From: Pseudomonadota bacterium
Lineage (GTDB): Bacteria; Pseudomonadota; Gammaproteobacteria; Steroidobacterales; Steroidobacteraceae
Assembly (NCBI GenBank): GCA_023423935.1
Contig: JAFAEQ010000052.1
Coordinates: 43,156 to 107,155, forward strand
Direction of reading: 5' to 3'
Length of the DNA stretch: 64,000 nt
The position numbers were made by a program, and so were the translations under genes. This document shows positions 25,596 to 33,445 of this stretch, piece after piece; position 1 is the stretch's first letter; each line of letters begins with the position of its first letter. The notes beneath the pieces were generated by a model that saw nothing but the letters and a program-made list of their open reading frames with translations, was not told where the DNA came from and ran no database searches.

Positions 25596-27253
25596 GTGCT
25601 TGCGTACTTGCGAAACGCCGGCGGCACGAACGCAACGTCGGTCGCTTCGCGAACGGAAATGCGCATTTGAAACTCCATGACGTCGGACGGCACGGGGTTC
25701 TGGTAGTCCTTGAGCGATGCTTCGAGCGCCGCGGCGCCGCTGACGTTCTGTGTGCGCGAATGGCGATAGGCTTTCACGGCGAGTGCCTCGGCGGCGCCGG
25801 GCGTCAACAGCGTGGGCATCGCAGGTTCGAGTCGCTGCAAATCGTTCGACTCGATCGCAAGTCCGTAGCGACGCGTCAACGCACCGATTAGCGCCGCGCT
25901 TTCGCTTTGCGTCGCTGTCGGCAACAGCGGCACTTTCACATCGACGCGTCCGGGTCGCTTGAGATCGACTTCGATCAGGTCGGGACGCGAAGAGGCGAGA
26001 ATCCACAGCACGCGGCCGCGGTTCGAGGAATCCGCCATCTCCTGCGCGATCATCGAATAGAGTCGCCCCGACAAGCCGCTGTCGCCACTGCCCGATTCGC
26101 GTCGGCCGAGCGCCTGATCCGCTTCGTCGATGAACACCATGCAGCGGCCGAGCGCGCGTACGAGCCGGAAGATCTTTTCGAGATTGCCTTCGCTCGAGCC
26201 GACCCAGCGATCGCGAAAATTCTTGAGCTTGACCACCGGCACGCCCGCTTCGCCGGCGAGACATTCCACCAGAAAGGTCTTGCCGGTGCCGACCGGTCCG
26301 CAGAGCAGATAACCCATGGGCAGTGCTTTCAGATCGCCCGCTTGCCACAGCGCGATGTCCTGACGCAGCCAGCGCTTGAGCGCCTCCTGCCCGTGATAGT
26401 CCTCGAGCGTGCGGGAGGACTCGATGAACTCGACCAAGCCCGATGAGTCGCGCTCGACGAGATCTTTCTTGATGCGTGCAATATCGGCACTGCCCAGTGG
26501 CTGCTTCGAATGCGCGCGGATCTTGATCAGACTTTCCAGCGCGGCGACGGTGACGCCGACCAGCGCACCTGCGAGCTGATCGACATCCGCATCGCTGCTG
26601 AATGCCGCCGGATACTGCGCTTTGAGCAGCTCGAGCGCTCTTCGTAGCGCGGCCTGATCGGGCAGCGGTATGCGGATGCGTGCAACCCGCGTGTCCAGCG
26701 CCACGAGCGGCTCCACATCATTGAGATTGTCCGCGATCAGAATGCTGGTGAACGGCAGGTCTACGAACGGCGACTCGCTCGACCAGCTGCGCAGGAGCGA
26801 GGCGATGCTGCCATGTTCGTGGCCGCTGCCGTCTCCCGGCGCGATCTGGTCGATGCCACGGATGATGAGCGCGACGTTCTCCTGACTTTCGCGGCCGAGC
26901 GCCCGCAGGTTGCCGAGATAGCGAAGATATCTGCTCACGTACTGGATGGCGCCGAGCGGTTCGCGCGGAATGCGTGAAAGATCCGCACCGCCCCATTTCT
27001 CGATGAGCTCGCCGCCGCGCTCGATCGCAAGCCCATGCCCGAGATCGTACGAGAGCACGACTTTGAATCCCGCCAGCAGATCATCTTCGAGATAGCCGGC
27101 CAGATTCACCAACCGCACGCCTTTCTGATCGCCTGCTTGCAGCGCGATGCGATCGTGCACGTTGCCATACAGAATGAACTGCCCATGCGCGCCACTCTCA
27201 TACGCGAGCGCCAGCTCATTCGCCCAACCGGGTGCTCCTTGGGGTGCAGGCAT
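25592..27253 (-). CDS. two-module AAA+ ATPase, Ycf46-like layout
   Basis: A 553-residue AAA+ protein. The N-terminal half (about 15-235) resembles an inactive ATPase module: it has Walker-B-like LIIRGIDQIAPG and a sensor-like ILIADNLNDV, but no Walker A. The C-terminal half is active in appearance: Walker A CGPVGTGKT (about 316-324), a pore-like RWVGSSEGNLEKIF, Walker B MVFIDEADQALG (about 375), sensor 1 and the RPGR arginine finger. Layout and the linking EDYHGQEALKRWLRQ segment recall Ycf46-type proteins. Sits between a PspA/IM30 gene and a membrane coiled-coil gene; remodelling of the PspA polymer, as Vps4 does for ESCRT-III, is a hypothesis. Confidence 0.88.
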   Translation of the reverse strand: MPAPQGAPGWANELALAYESGAHGQFILYGNVHDRIALQAGDQKGVRLVNLAGYLEDDLLAGFKVVLSYDLGHGLAIERGGELIEKWGGADLSRIPREPLGAIQYVSRYLRYLGNLRALGRESQENVALIIRGIDQIAPGDGSGHEHGSIASLLRSWSSESPFVDLPFTSILIADNLNDVEPLVALDTRVARIRIPLPDQAALRRALELLKAQYPAAFSSDADVDQLAGALVGVTVAALESLIKIRAHSKQPLGSADIARIKKDLVERDSSGLVEFIESSRTLEDYHGQEALKRWLRQDIALWQAGDLKALPMGYLLCGPVGTGKTFLVECLAGEAGVPVVKLKNFRDRWVGSSEGNLEKIFRLVRALGRCMVFIDEADQALGRRESGSGDSGLSGRLYSMIAQEMADSSNRGRVLWILASSRPDLIEVDLKRPGRVDVKVPLLPTATQSESAALIGALTRRYGLAIESNDLQRLEPAMPTLLTPGAAEALAVKAYRHSRTQNVSGAAALEASLKDYQNPVPSDVMEFQMRISVREATDVAFVPPAFRKYAST

Positions 27254-27281
27254 GGTCTTAACCCAATCGGAGTTGAAGAAT

Positions 27282-27383
27282 TTCCACGGGGTTCACGGGG
27301 ATCACAGGGACGCAGGGAGTTGAACGCTCACCGAGGTGAGTTCTCTTACTTCGTGCCCCGTGCACCCCGTGTTCCCCGTGGCG
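27282..27383. repeat. family B inverted pair between the PspA and AAA+ genes
   Basis: CCACGGGGTTCACGGGGATC from 27284 faces a complement ending CCCCGTGTTCCCCGTGG near 27381, with a short palindrome CTCACCGAGGTGAG in the core. The right arm begins about 17 bases after the PspA stop codon and reads in its direction. The element splits the PspA/AAA+ gene pair. Confidence 0.8.
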
Positions 27384-27398
27384 ATCTGTGTTCTTTCC

Positions 27399-28136
27399 TC
27401 AACTGCTCTGGCTCTCGCCCATCGAGCGCGGGGCGGGTGGAGGCGTCTGGTCGCCGGGAATCGAGATGCCTTCGCGTGCCGCGAAGTCGGCGAGTGCTTG
27501 GTCGGCGAGCGCATTCATCTCGCTTTCCTTGATGTCGATCTGGGTCATGTCGAGCGAGTCGCGAGCGATGCGTGCGCGGCCGGCCGCCTTCGAGCGCTCC
27601 TCTTCGACCATGGATTCGAGGCGATTCAACGTGTCGCCGGAGCCGCCGATGCTCGAGATCATGCCGGAGGCCATCTCGTGGATTTCGGCCATTGCCTGGT
27701 TCATGCGCATATCGTTGATCGCGCCTTTCATGCTCTCGATCTTGGCGCGCGCGGTCTGCACGGCCACATCGCGGGCCTTCACGAGATTCTTGTACGTGGC
27801 CTCGGCTTGTTCGAGTTGCTTGCGGTTTTCTTCGAGCTGTTGCTCGATCGTCTGCAGTCGCAGCGCGTACTGTCCTGCAGCGGCCTTGTTGCCGGCGCGC
27901 AGATGCGCGGCGGTCTTCGCACGCAGGTCCTTCTGCTCGGATTCGAGCTTGCGAACCTGACCCATGATGCGTTCGCACAGTCCCGCGTGCGTTGCGAGGC
28001 CTTGATTGAAATTGGCGATCTGCTTGCGCAGATTCTCCTGCTCGAGTTCCAGCAGTGCTTCCGGATTGCGTCGCTCGACGCCGGAGACGAACAGCGAAAA
28101 GAATCCTTTGATCAGGTTCGCGACTCTGCTGAACAT
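27399..28136 (-). CDS. PspA/IM30 (Vipp1) family protein
   Basis: A 245-residue all-helical protein of the PspA/IM30 superfamily, now known to share the ESCRT-III fold. It starts MFSRVANLIKGFFSLFVSGVERRNPEALLELEQENLRKQI, an amphipathic helix followed by the helical hairpin, continues with long charged coiled-coil helices (about 60-190) and ends in a Pro-rich tail. Such proteins polymerise on stressed inner membranes and preserve the proton-motive force. GGAGG is close to the ATG (four bases). It heads the module with the AAA+ ATPase, the membrane protein and the solute-binding/OmpA fusion. Confidence 0.92.
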   Translation of the reverse strand: MFSRVANLIKGFFSLFVSGVERRNPEALLELEQENLRKQIANFNQGLATHAGLCERIMGQVRKLESEQKDLRAKTAAHLRAGNKAAAGQYALRLQTIEQQLEENRKQLEQAEATYKNLVKARDVAVQTARAKIESMKGAINDMRMNQAMAEIHEMASGMISSIGGSGDTLNRLESMVEEERSKAAGRARIARDSLDMTQIDIKESEMNALADQALADFAAREGISIPGDQTPPPAPRSMGESQSS

Positions 28137-28328
28137 GCATCCTCCGGCGACGGTTGCAGGTGATTCAACTGCGCCGAGGGTAGCGAAAATCACCGGTCGG
28201 TAATAGCAAAGTCGCGTGAGGTGCGGCATGGCGCCGGTGAGCAAGGCCGCATGACCGGTCAATTCGCAGCGCTCGGGACGAGTCCGCGCGGCTCTCGCCG
28301 GTGACGCGGCCTTGGTACACTCCATCGC
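28137..28328. promoter_or_regulatory. divergent promoter region of the PspA module and tesB
   Basis: About 190 bases drive both the PspA module (minus) and tesB (plus). Several partially palindromic ACCGGT/ACCGGC boxes occur (near 28193, 28222, 28254 and 28299), which could be operators; no sigma-54 site typical of PspF control was seen. Core promoter elements are not clear. Confidence 0.35.
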
Positions 28329-29219
28329 ATGCCCAAGCCCACGACACCACCGCCACCCCTGCCTCGCCATTTGAGCGAAGTACTCGAGCTCGAGCAGCTC
28401 GACACCAACCTGTTTCGCAGCCAGGTGAATCAGGAGAACTCATTCCGTTCGCTCTTCGGCGGACAGATCTTGGGACAGGGTCTCAAGGCTGCCGCCTCGA
28501 CGGTCGAAGCCGGTCGCCATCCGCATTCACTGCATGGCTATTTCCTCTTGGCCGGCGCAAGCGACATCCCCGTGATCTACGACGTTGAGCTCACGCGTGA
28601 CGGCGGTAGTTTCTCCACGCGTCGCGTGGTGGCGCGTCAGCGTGCTCGCACCATCCTGCATATGGAGTTGTCGTTCCATCGGGACGAGCAGGGCTTCGAT
28701 CACGACAGCGTGCTCGACATCGACGTGCCGAATCCGGAGCAGCTCATGAGCACGAAGGAGCTGGCGCAGAAGTATTCGGCCGCTTTGCCGAAAGACACGC
28801 CGCCGCTCGAGCGCTGGCCGAGCATCATTGAATTCCGGCCCGTGAACCCGGAAGAATTGTTCAAGCGTTCGGCAAGGACTGCGCGGGGTCTGTACTGGAT
28901 CCGCGCTTCGTCGAAGCTTCCCGACGATCCGCTCACCCACCTTGCAGCGCTCGCGTATCTGAGCGACTACTTCCTGCTCACCACCGCACTGTTACCCCAT
29001 CCGGAATCGACGCAGGCCCGCATCATGATGGCGAGCCTCGATCACGCCATGTGGTTCCACCGCCCCGTTCGCGCCGACGAATGGCTGCTCGTCGATTCCA
29101 CCAGCCCTTTCATGGGCAATGCCCGCGGCTTCGCCCGCGGCCAGGTCTACAACCAGCAACGCCAGCTCGTCGCCTCGGTGGCGCAGGAGGGGCTGGTGAG
29201 GCCGATCAGGGGAAATTGA
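28329..29219 (+). CDS. tesB: acyl-CoA thioesterase II
   Basis: A 296-residue double-hotdog thioesterase. Seen: the N-terminal hotdog with FGGQILGQGLKAA and LHGYFLLAGASDIPVIYDVELTRDG, then the second hotdog with LASLDHAMWFHRP-type sequence (MASLDHAMWFHRPVRADEWLLVDS) carrying the catalytic Asp, and the closing RGFARGQVYNQQRQLVASVAQEGLVR. It hydrolyses medium- and long-chain acyl-CoA. Its stop codon lies inside the first copy of repeat family D. Confidence 0.94.
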   Translation: MPKPTTPPPPLPRHLSEVLELEQLDTNLFRSQVNQENSFRSLFGGQILGQGLKAAASTVEAGRHPHSLHGYFLLAGASDIPVIYDVELTRDGGSFSTRRVVARQRARTILHMELSFHRDEQGFDHDSVLDIDVPNPEQLMSTKELAQKYSAALPKDTPPLERWPSIIEFRPVNPEELFKRSARTARGLYWIRASSKLPDDPLTHLAALAYLSDYFLLTTALLPHPESTQARIMMASLDHAMWFHRPVRADEWLLVDSTSPFMGNARGFARGQVYNQQRQLVASVAQEGLVRPIRGN

Positions 29220-29543
29220 CAATTGATAATGGACAATTGACAACGCGGAAGCCGAACCGATCGCTGTTCTGAGCCGCCTCTTCGTTGTCTATTGTTTTGG
29301 CGCAAGAACGGCAATTGAGATCCAATCAACGGGACGGCAACTAACCTGCAAACGAGAACGCAACCGTGTCAGTTTCTGAGTCCCTCTCTTCGTTGTCCAT
29401 TGTCAATTGTCCACTGTCAATTCTCTTGTAACGTCAATCGATGCGTCGTTGGTGCGAGAGCCGTGATGGTAGGCAGGGCAATCATCCCACTCTCCGAGTC
29501 CGTCTCTTCGTTGTCCATTATCAATTGTCCATTGTCAATTCTC
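29212..29543. repeat. family D repeats (AATTGATAATGGACAATTG)
   Basis: Three copies: one on the plus strand at 29212-29243, two on the complement at 29389-29424 and 29509-29543. Each is built of AATTGACAATTGAT / AATGGACAATTGAC iterations. The first supplies the TGA of tesB; the last supplies the TGA and the final residues of the pseudouridine synthase. The rest of this gap of about 300 bases holds no gene. Confidence 0.85.
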
Positions 29544-30366
29544 TCCTGAGCTTCTCCACATCCTTCTTCCCCAGCAGTTTCACTTGTCCGGGTTTGAGCT
29601 CGGGTGCGCGGAGTGGGCCGATGGCGACGCGTTCGAGGTCGCGGACTTTGAGGCCGACGCGGGCCATCATGCGGCGGATTTCGCGGTTCTGGCCTTCGCG
29701 CAGAGTGATGCTGAACAGCGTGCGGTCGCCGCGGTTGCGGTCGAGGAAGCGTTTGACGACGCGCACCGATTCCATGGACGCGCGTTTGGCGCTGCGTGTG
29801 CCGTCGGAGCTCGGCGTTACGAGGAACATGCCTCGTCGCAATGATCGGACCTGCTCCTCGGAGGCGAGGCCAGCGCACATCACGCGATATTCCTTGGCGA
29901 TGCCGAACTTCGGATGCGTGAGCTGATAAGCGAGATCGCCATCGTTGGTGATCAACAGCAGCCCGATTGAGTCGGCATCGAGACGGCCGACCGGAAACAG
30001 GCGTTCGTCTTTTCGTAGCGCCGGAGGCAAGAGATCGAGCACGTTGCGCCGGCCTTCGGGGTCGCGAGTCGTGGTGATCACGCCTTTCGGTTTATTCACG
30101 AGCACGTAGGTGTGCGCGCGGGCAGCAGCTTGGTCCGCGGTCGTCTCGCGGACCGGCAAGTCGATTACTTCACCGTCGAGCTCCACCGTGTCGCTCGCGG
30201 GATCGACGAAGCAAGGCAGCGAGGCGACGACGACGCCGTTCACGCGGACCCGTCCTGCCGTAATCATGTCCTCGCAATCGCGGCGCGCGCCGATCCCCGC
30301 ATCGGCCATGGCTTTCTGCAAACGAATGCCGGGTGTGGAAGGTCGGGTCGAGCGGTCGCTGCTCAT
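29521..30366 (-). CDS. rluB: ribosomal large-subunit pseudouridine synthase B type
   Basis: A 281-residue RsuA/RluB-family enzyme: an S4 RNA-binding domain (about 14-60, LQKAMADAGIGARRDCEDMITAGRVRVNG), then the pseudouridine synthase domain with the catalytic Asp in VGRLDADSIGLLLITNDGDLAYQLTHP, and the LREGQNREIRRM motif. RluB modifies U2605 in helix 93 of 23S rRNA; the substrate is assumed by family. The last residues (about ELTMDN) and the stop codon are encoded by repeat D, so the native C-terminus has been replaced or extended. Confidence 0.88.
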   Translation of the reverse strand: MSSDRSTRPSTPGIRLQKAMADAGIGARRDCEDMITAGRVRVNGVVVASLPCFVDPASDTVELDGEVIDLPVRETTADQAAARAHTYVLVNKPKGVITTTRDPEGRRNVLDLLPPALRKDERLFPVGRLDADSIGLLLITNDGDLAYQLTHPKFGIAKEYRVMCAGLASEEQVRSLRRGMFLVTPSSDGTRSAKRASMESVRVVKRFLDRNRGDRTLFSITLREGQNREIRRMMARVGLKVRDLERVAIGPLRAPELKPGQVKLLGKKDVEKLRRELTMDN

Positions 30367-30432
30367 GATGGGGTGTCGTGGAAAAAGGGCGGCAGGATAC
30401 CGGCCCTCGTACCAGGACGCACGCAGGCGTTC

Positions 30433-32220
30433 TCAGACGGGAACGTCGGCCGCGGTGCGCGCGCTGCTGCGTTTCGCAAACTCGTGATTGAGCAATGCGC
30501 GCAGGCGAACGGGTTTCAGTGGCTTGTGCATGATCGTGAGGCCGGCGGCGCTGACTTTGCGAAGCTGATCGGTGGCGGTGTCGCCCGAGATCAGCACGGC
30601 GGGAATGGATTCGCCGAGGTAAGAACGCAGGATGCGGATCACATCGACGCCTGTGTCCTCACCCTTCAGGCGCAGGTCCGCGAGGATGAAATCCGGCAGC
30701 CGATCGCCCAACTCGTGCAGGGCTTCGCTCGCGTCCATTGCCGTGATGCATTTGCAACCCCAGCTTTCGAGCAGGCTCTGCATCCCGAGTCGGACAGAGG
30801 CTTCATCGTCCACCACCACGATCAGCTTGCCGCGCAGCAGATTCGGCACCTTCTGCTCGACGGTCGCGGAGATGGATTGCACGCGCTCGGCATCGGCCAG
30901 CGGAACTTCGATGGTGAAGCGCGAGCCTCGGCCCGGTACCGATCGAAGCTGCAGCGGATGTCCGAGCAGGATCGAGATACGTCGAACGGTCGCGAGCCCT
31001 AGGCCCAGTCCGCGAGTGCGATCCCGCTCCGGATTGTTGAGTTGATAGAACTCTTCGAAGATGCGCTCGTGCTGTTCTGCAGGAATACCGATGCCCGTAT
31101 CCCAGACCTCGATGAGCAGTGTGCGACCGCGTTTGCGGCAGCCGACGAGCACGCCGCCTTTCTCGGTGTAGCGGATCGCATTGGACACCAGGTTCGACAG
31201 CACGCGAAACAGCAGCGTTGGATCGGTAGAGAGCATCATTCGCGAACGACGGACTCTCAGTCGCAGACCTTTCTGTTCCGCAGGCTCCCCGAACGTTCGC
31301 GCGACGCGATCGAGCACGGCCGTGGCCGAGACGATCTCGCGCTTCACCTGCACCTGACCCGCATCGAGTCGGGAGATGTCCAGAAGGTTGTCGAAGAGTT
31401 GCTCGAGCGATTCGATGCACAGCAGGATCTGATCGATCATCTTGCGTCCGTTCTCGTCGACCGAACCGTTACGCAAGGCGGTCGCGAACAGACCGAGCGA
31501 ATGCAGTGGCTGGCGCAGATCATGATTCGCGGCAGCGAAGAATCTCGACTTGGAGCGGCTCGCCTCTTCGGCGCTGACCCGCGCCTGCTCAGCGAACACG
31601 TTCTGGCGCTTGAGCTCATCGACCAGTTGCTCGTTCTCGCATCGTAGTCGGATCTGCGTCGCTACGGCGCGCGCCTGTCGTTCGACGAACAGGAGCACGT
31701 AGCCGAGCACTGCAATCCACAGCACGCCGAGCGCAGCGTTGTGATAGCCGCCCTCGGAGACGTAACGAACCGCGAGCAGTCCGAAGATCGGCACGGCAAA
31801 TCCGTGGAGCGCAGGCGGGAAATACGCGTGCGTCACGATGCTGATCGTTGCGCGGCTGGCGAGACAGGCTGAGATCAGTGCGAGGGTGAGAGACTGATGT
31901 GGTCCCACCAGCACGAATGCGGCAGAGCCCCAGACGAGCCCGCCGACGAAGGCCACGTTCGCAAGTCGCATGCCCCACAGTCGCGGCTCGGCTTCGGCAT
32001 TCTCGGAACGGCGATACGCATGGGAAAGCCACTGTGCGCCCGATTGCACGAGCACCACGGCCAGACACCAGATGAAGATTCGCCACCCTGAAGCCTGTGG
32101 CCAGGCGACGAATACCATCAACGTGGCCATCAACGCGGCAGAGCCGGCAACGGCACTCGTATTCCCATACAGCATGGCGACGCGTTGCTGTTCAACGCGT
32201 CGCTGCAGGGCGGCGTCCAT
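30433..32220 (-). CDS. hybrid sensor histidine kinase with C-terminal receiver
   Basis: A 595-residue inner-membrane kinase. About six transmembrane helices fill residues 22-180 and no periplasmic sensor domain is visible, suggesting membrane or quinone sensing. A short coiled coil follows, then HisKA with His-233 in AANHDLRQPLHSL, an HATPase domain with the N box NLVSNAIRY and GTGIGIP/GLGLGL G boxes, and a receiver domain (about 465-580) with Asp in FILADLRLKG. The NHDLRQP histidine box is typical of kinases paired with LuxR-type regulators. Its regulator lies 31 bases upstream on the same strand. Confidence 0.92.
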   Translation of the reverse strand: MDAALQRRVEQQRVAMLYGNTSAVAGSAALMATLMVFVAWPQASGWRIFIWCLAVVLVQSGAQWLSHAYRRSENAEAEPRLWGMRLANVAFVGGLVWGSAAFVLVGPHQSLTLALISACLASRATISIVTHAYFPPALHGFAVPIFGLLAVRYVSEGGYHNAALGVLWIAVLGYVLLFVERQARAVATQIRLRCENEQLVDELKRQNVFAEQARVSAEEASRSKSRFFAAANHDLRQPLHSLGLFATALRNGSVDENGRKMIDQILLCIESLEQLFDNLLDISRLDAGQVQVKREIVSATAVLDRVARTFGEPAEQKGLRLRVRRSRMMLSTDPTLLFRVLSNLVSNAIRYTEKGGVLVGCRKRGRTLLIEVWDTGIGIPAEQHERIFEEFYQLNNPERDRTRGLGLGLATVRRISILLGHPLQLRSVPGRGSRFTIEVPLADAERVQSISATVEQKVPNLLRGKLIVVVDDEASVRLGMQSLLESWGCKCITAMDASEALHELGDRLPDFILADLRLKGEDTGVDVIRILRSYLGESIPAVLISGDTATDQLRKVSAAGLTIMHKPLKPVRLRALLNHEFAKRSSARTAADVPV

Positions 32221-32251
32221 GTCGGAGATTCAGCTCAGTCGAATGCGCGGT

Positions 32252-32881
32252 TCAGCGGGTGGCTGCGTAGGCATTCGAAGGAAGATACCCGCGTCGCTGT
32301 GCGGCGAGCACCGCCTGTGTTCTGTTGCGCACGTTCAGTGCTTCGAACACCGCACTCACATGTGCCTTGACCGTGCGTTCCGCGACGTCCAGTGCGCGCG
32401 CGATCTCTTTGTTGCTGCAACCGCGGCCGAGCATGGTGATCACTTCCAGCTGACGCAGCGTGAGTGCACCGCTGTCCGTGGGCTGGGCGTCGGGCGCTCG
32501 TTCCGGCACGAAGACATCGCCAGCAAGCACGCGTTGAATGGCCGTCACCATGTCATCGGCAGTGAACGATTTTGGAATGAAACCTGAAGCACCTGCGGCG
32601 ACGGCACGGGCGGCGATTCCTTCCTGCTCGTCTCCGGAGATCATGATGCAGGCGGTCGTCGGGAATTTCTGTCCGATGTGCTTCAACGCATTGAAGCCGT
32701 CATCGCCGCGCAGGTGCACATCCAGCAACACCAGTGCCACTTCGGGATCGCGCTGAAGGATCTGCATTGCGTCCTGGATCGAAGCAACGCTGAGTACTGC
32801 GGCATCGAGCGAGCTTTGTTCCAGGACGGCGTGAAAGCCCGCACGAAACAGCGGGTGATCGTCCACGATCAGGATTTTCAT
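32252..32881 (-). CDS. LuxR-type response regulator
   Basis: A 209-residue NarL/FixJ-family regulator. The receiver has DDH at 7-9 and phospho-acceptor Asp-54 in LVLLDVHLRG, with the IPK lysine near 103. The HTH (about 142-200) shows LTLRQLEVITMLGRGCSNKEIARALDVAERTVKAHVSAVFEAL. It is immediately upstream of the hybrid kinase and probably co-transcribed, so the pair should form one phosphorelay. Confidence 0.93.
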   Translation of the reverse strand: MKILIVDDHPLFRAGFHAVLEQSSLDAAVLSVASIQDAMQILQRDPEVALVLLDVHLRGDDGFNALKHIGQKFPTTACIMISGDEQEGIAARAVAAGASGFIPKSFTADDMVTAIQRVLAGDVFVPERAPDAQPTDSGALTLRQLEVITMLGRGCSNKEIARALDVAERTVKAHVSAVFEALNVRNRTQAVLAAQRRGYLPSNAYAATR

Positions 32882-33060
32882 GATTGCTGCCCCATCGACA
32901 TTAGAAGGTCGTGTCCTGCCAGGATCGCCGGCGTCCCTGCTGTGCAGACGGTTCTAGTTCCCATCGTTCACATGGGACATCGTACGTCCGGGCTAAGGGA
33001 AGCGGCAATTGCCCTTAGGTGCACTGCACTAAAGGTCGAGGGAAATGCGCGACTGATGCG

Positions 33061-33110
33061 TATTCAATCGAGGGCGGAAGGAGGCCAGGCCTCCTCCGCA
33101 TCATCGGACT
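33061..33110 (-). terminator. GC-rich hairpin after the small membrane gene
   Basis: AGGAGGCC and GGCCTCCT face each other with almost no loop near 33079-33095, flanked by matching GCGG/CCGC. No T-run is visible. It lies about 20 bases beyond the stop codon of the small glycine-zipper gene and may end or protect its transcript. Confidence 0.35.
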
Positions 33111-33296
33111 CTAGGCGTGCGATTCTGAAGAGGGGGAAGCGTGTTGCTGTTGCAAGGCTCCGGAAGCGTTGCTGTCGCTCGAGCTTGCGCCAGCCTGAGC
33201 GCCGACGTAGCCGCCCGCTGCACCGCCTACCGCGCCACCTACGAGCGCCGCGACGATCACCGGCCACCGAGCATCTGATCCTGTTCCGTTCGGCAT
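33111..33296 (-). CDS. small glycine-zipper membrane protein
   Basis: A 61-residue protein, MPNGTGSDARWPVIVAALVG then a G/A-rich zipper (GGAVGGAAGGYVGAQAG) and a polar Ser/Gln/His tail. One transmembrane helix or helical hairpin is expected. AGGAG stands seven bases before the ATG at 33296, which supports real translation. Glycine zippers pack helices into oligomers; function unknown. It is divergent from the Ser/Thr kinase gene. Confidence 0.6.
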   Translation of the reverse strand: MPNGTGSDARWPVIVAALVGGAVGGAAGGYVGAQAGASSSDSNASGALQQQHASPSSESHA

Positions 33297-33445
33297 ATGC
33301 ATCTCCTGAAGCATTTTTGGTTTATGAGAAGGACGGCTTGTCGGCTTCGACGGGTAGTACTTTCCCTGCGTTATCCCTATCGTGCAAGGACCCTCGGTCC
33401 CGGCATGCATTGCCGGCAGACACCCTCGCTCCGGTGCATCCGGCC

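Noticed and set aside
28137..28328. PspF-type sigma-54 promoter upstream of the PspA module
   Set aside because: No TGGCAC-N5-TTGC element was found in the intergenic region on the proper strand.
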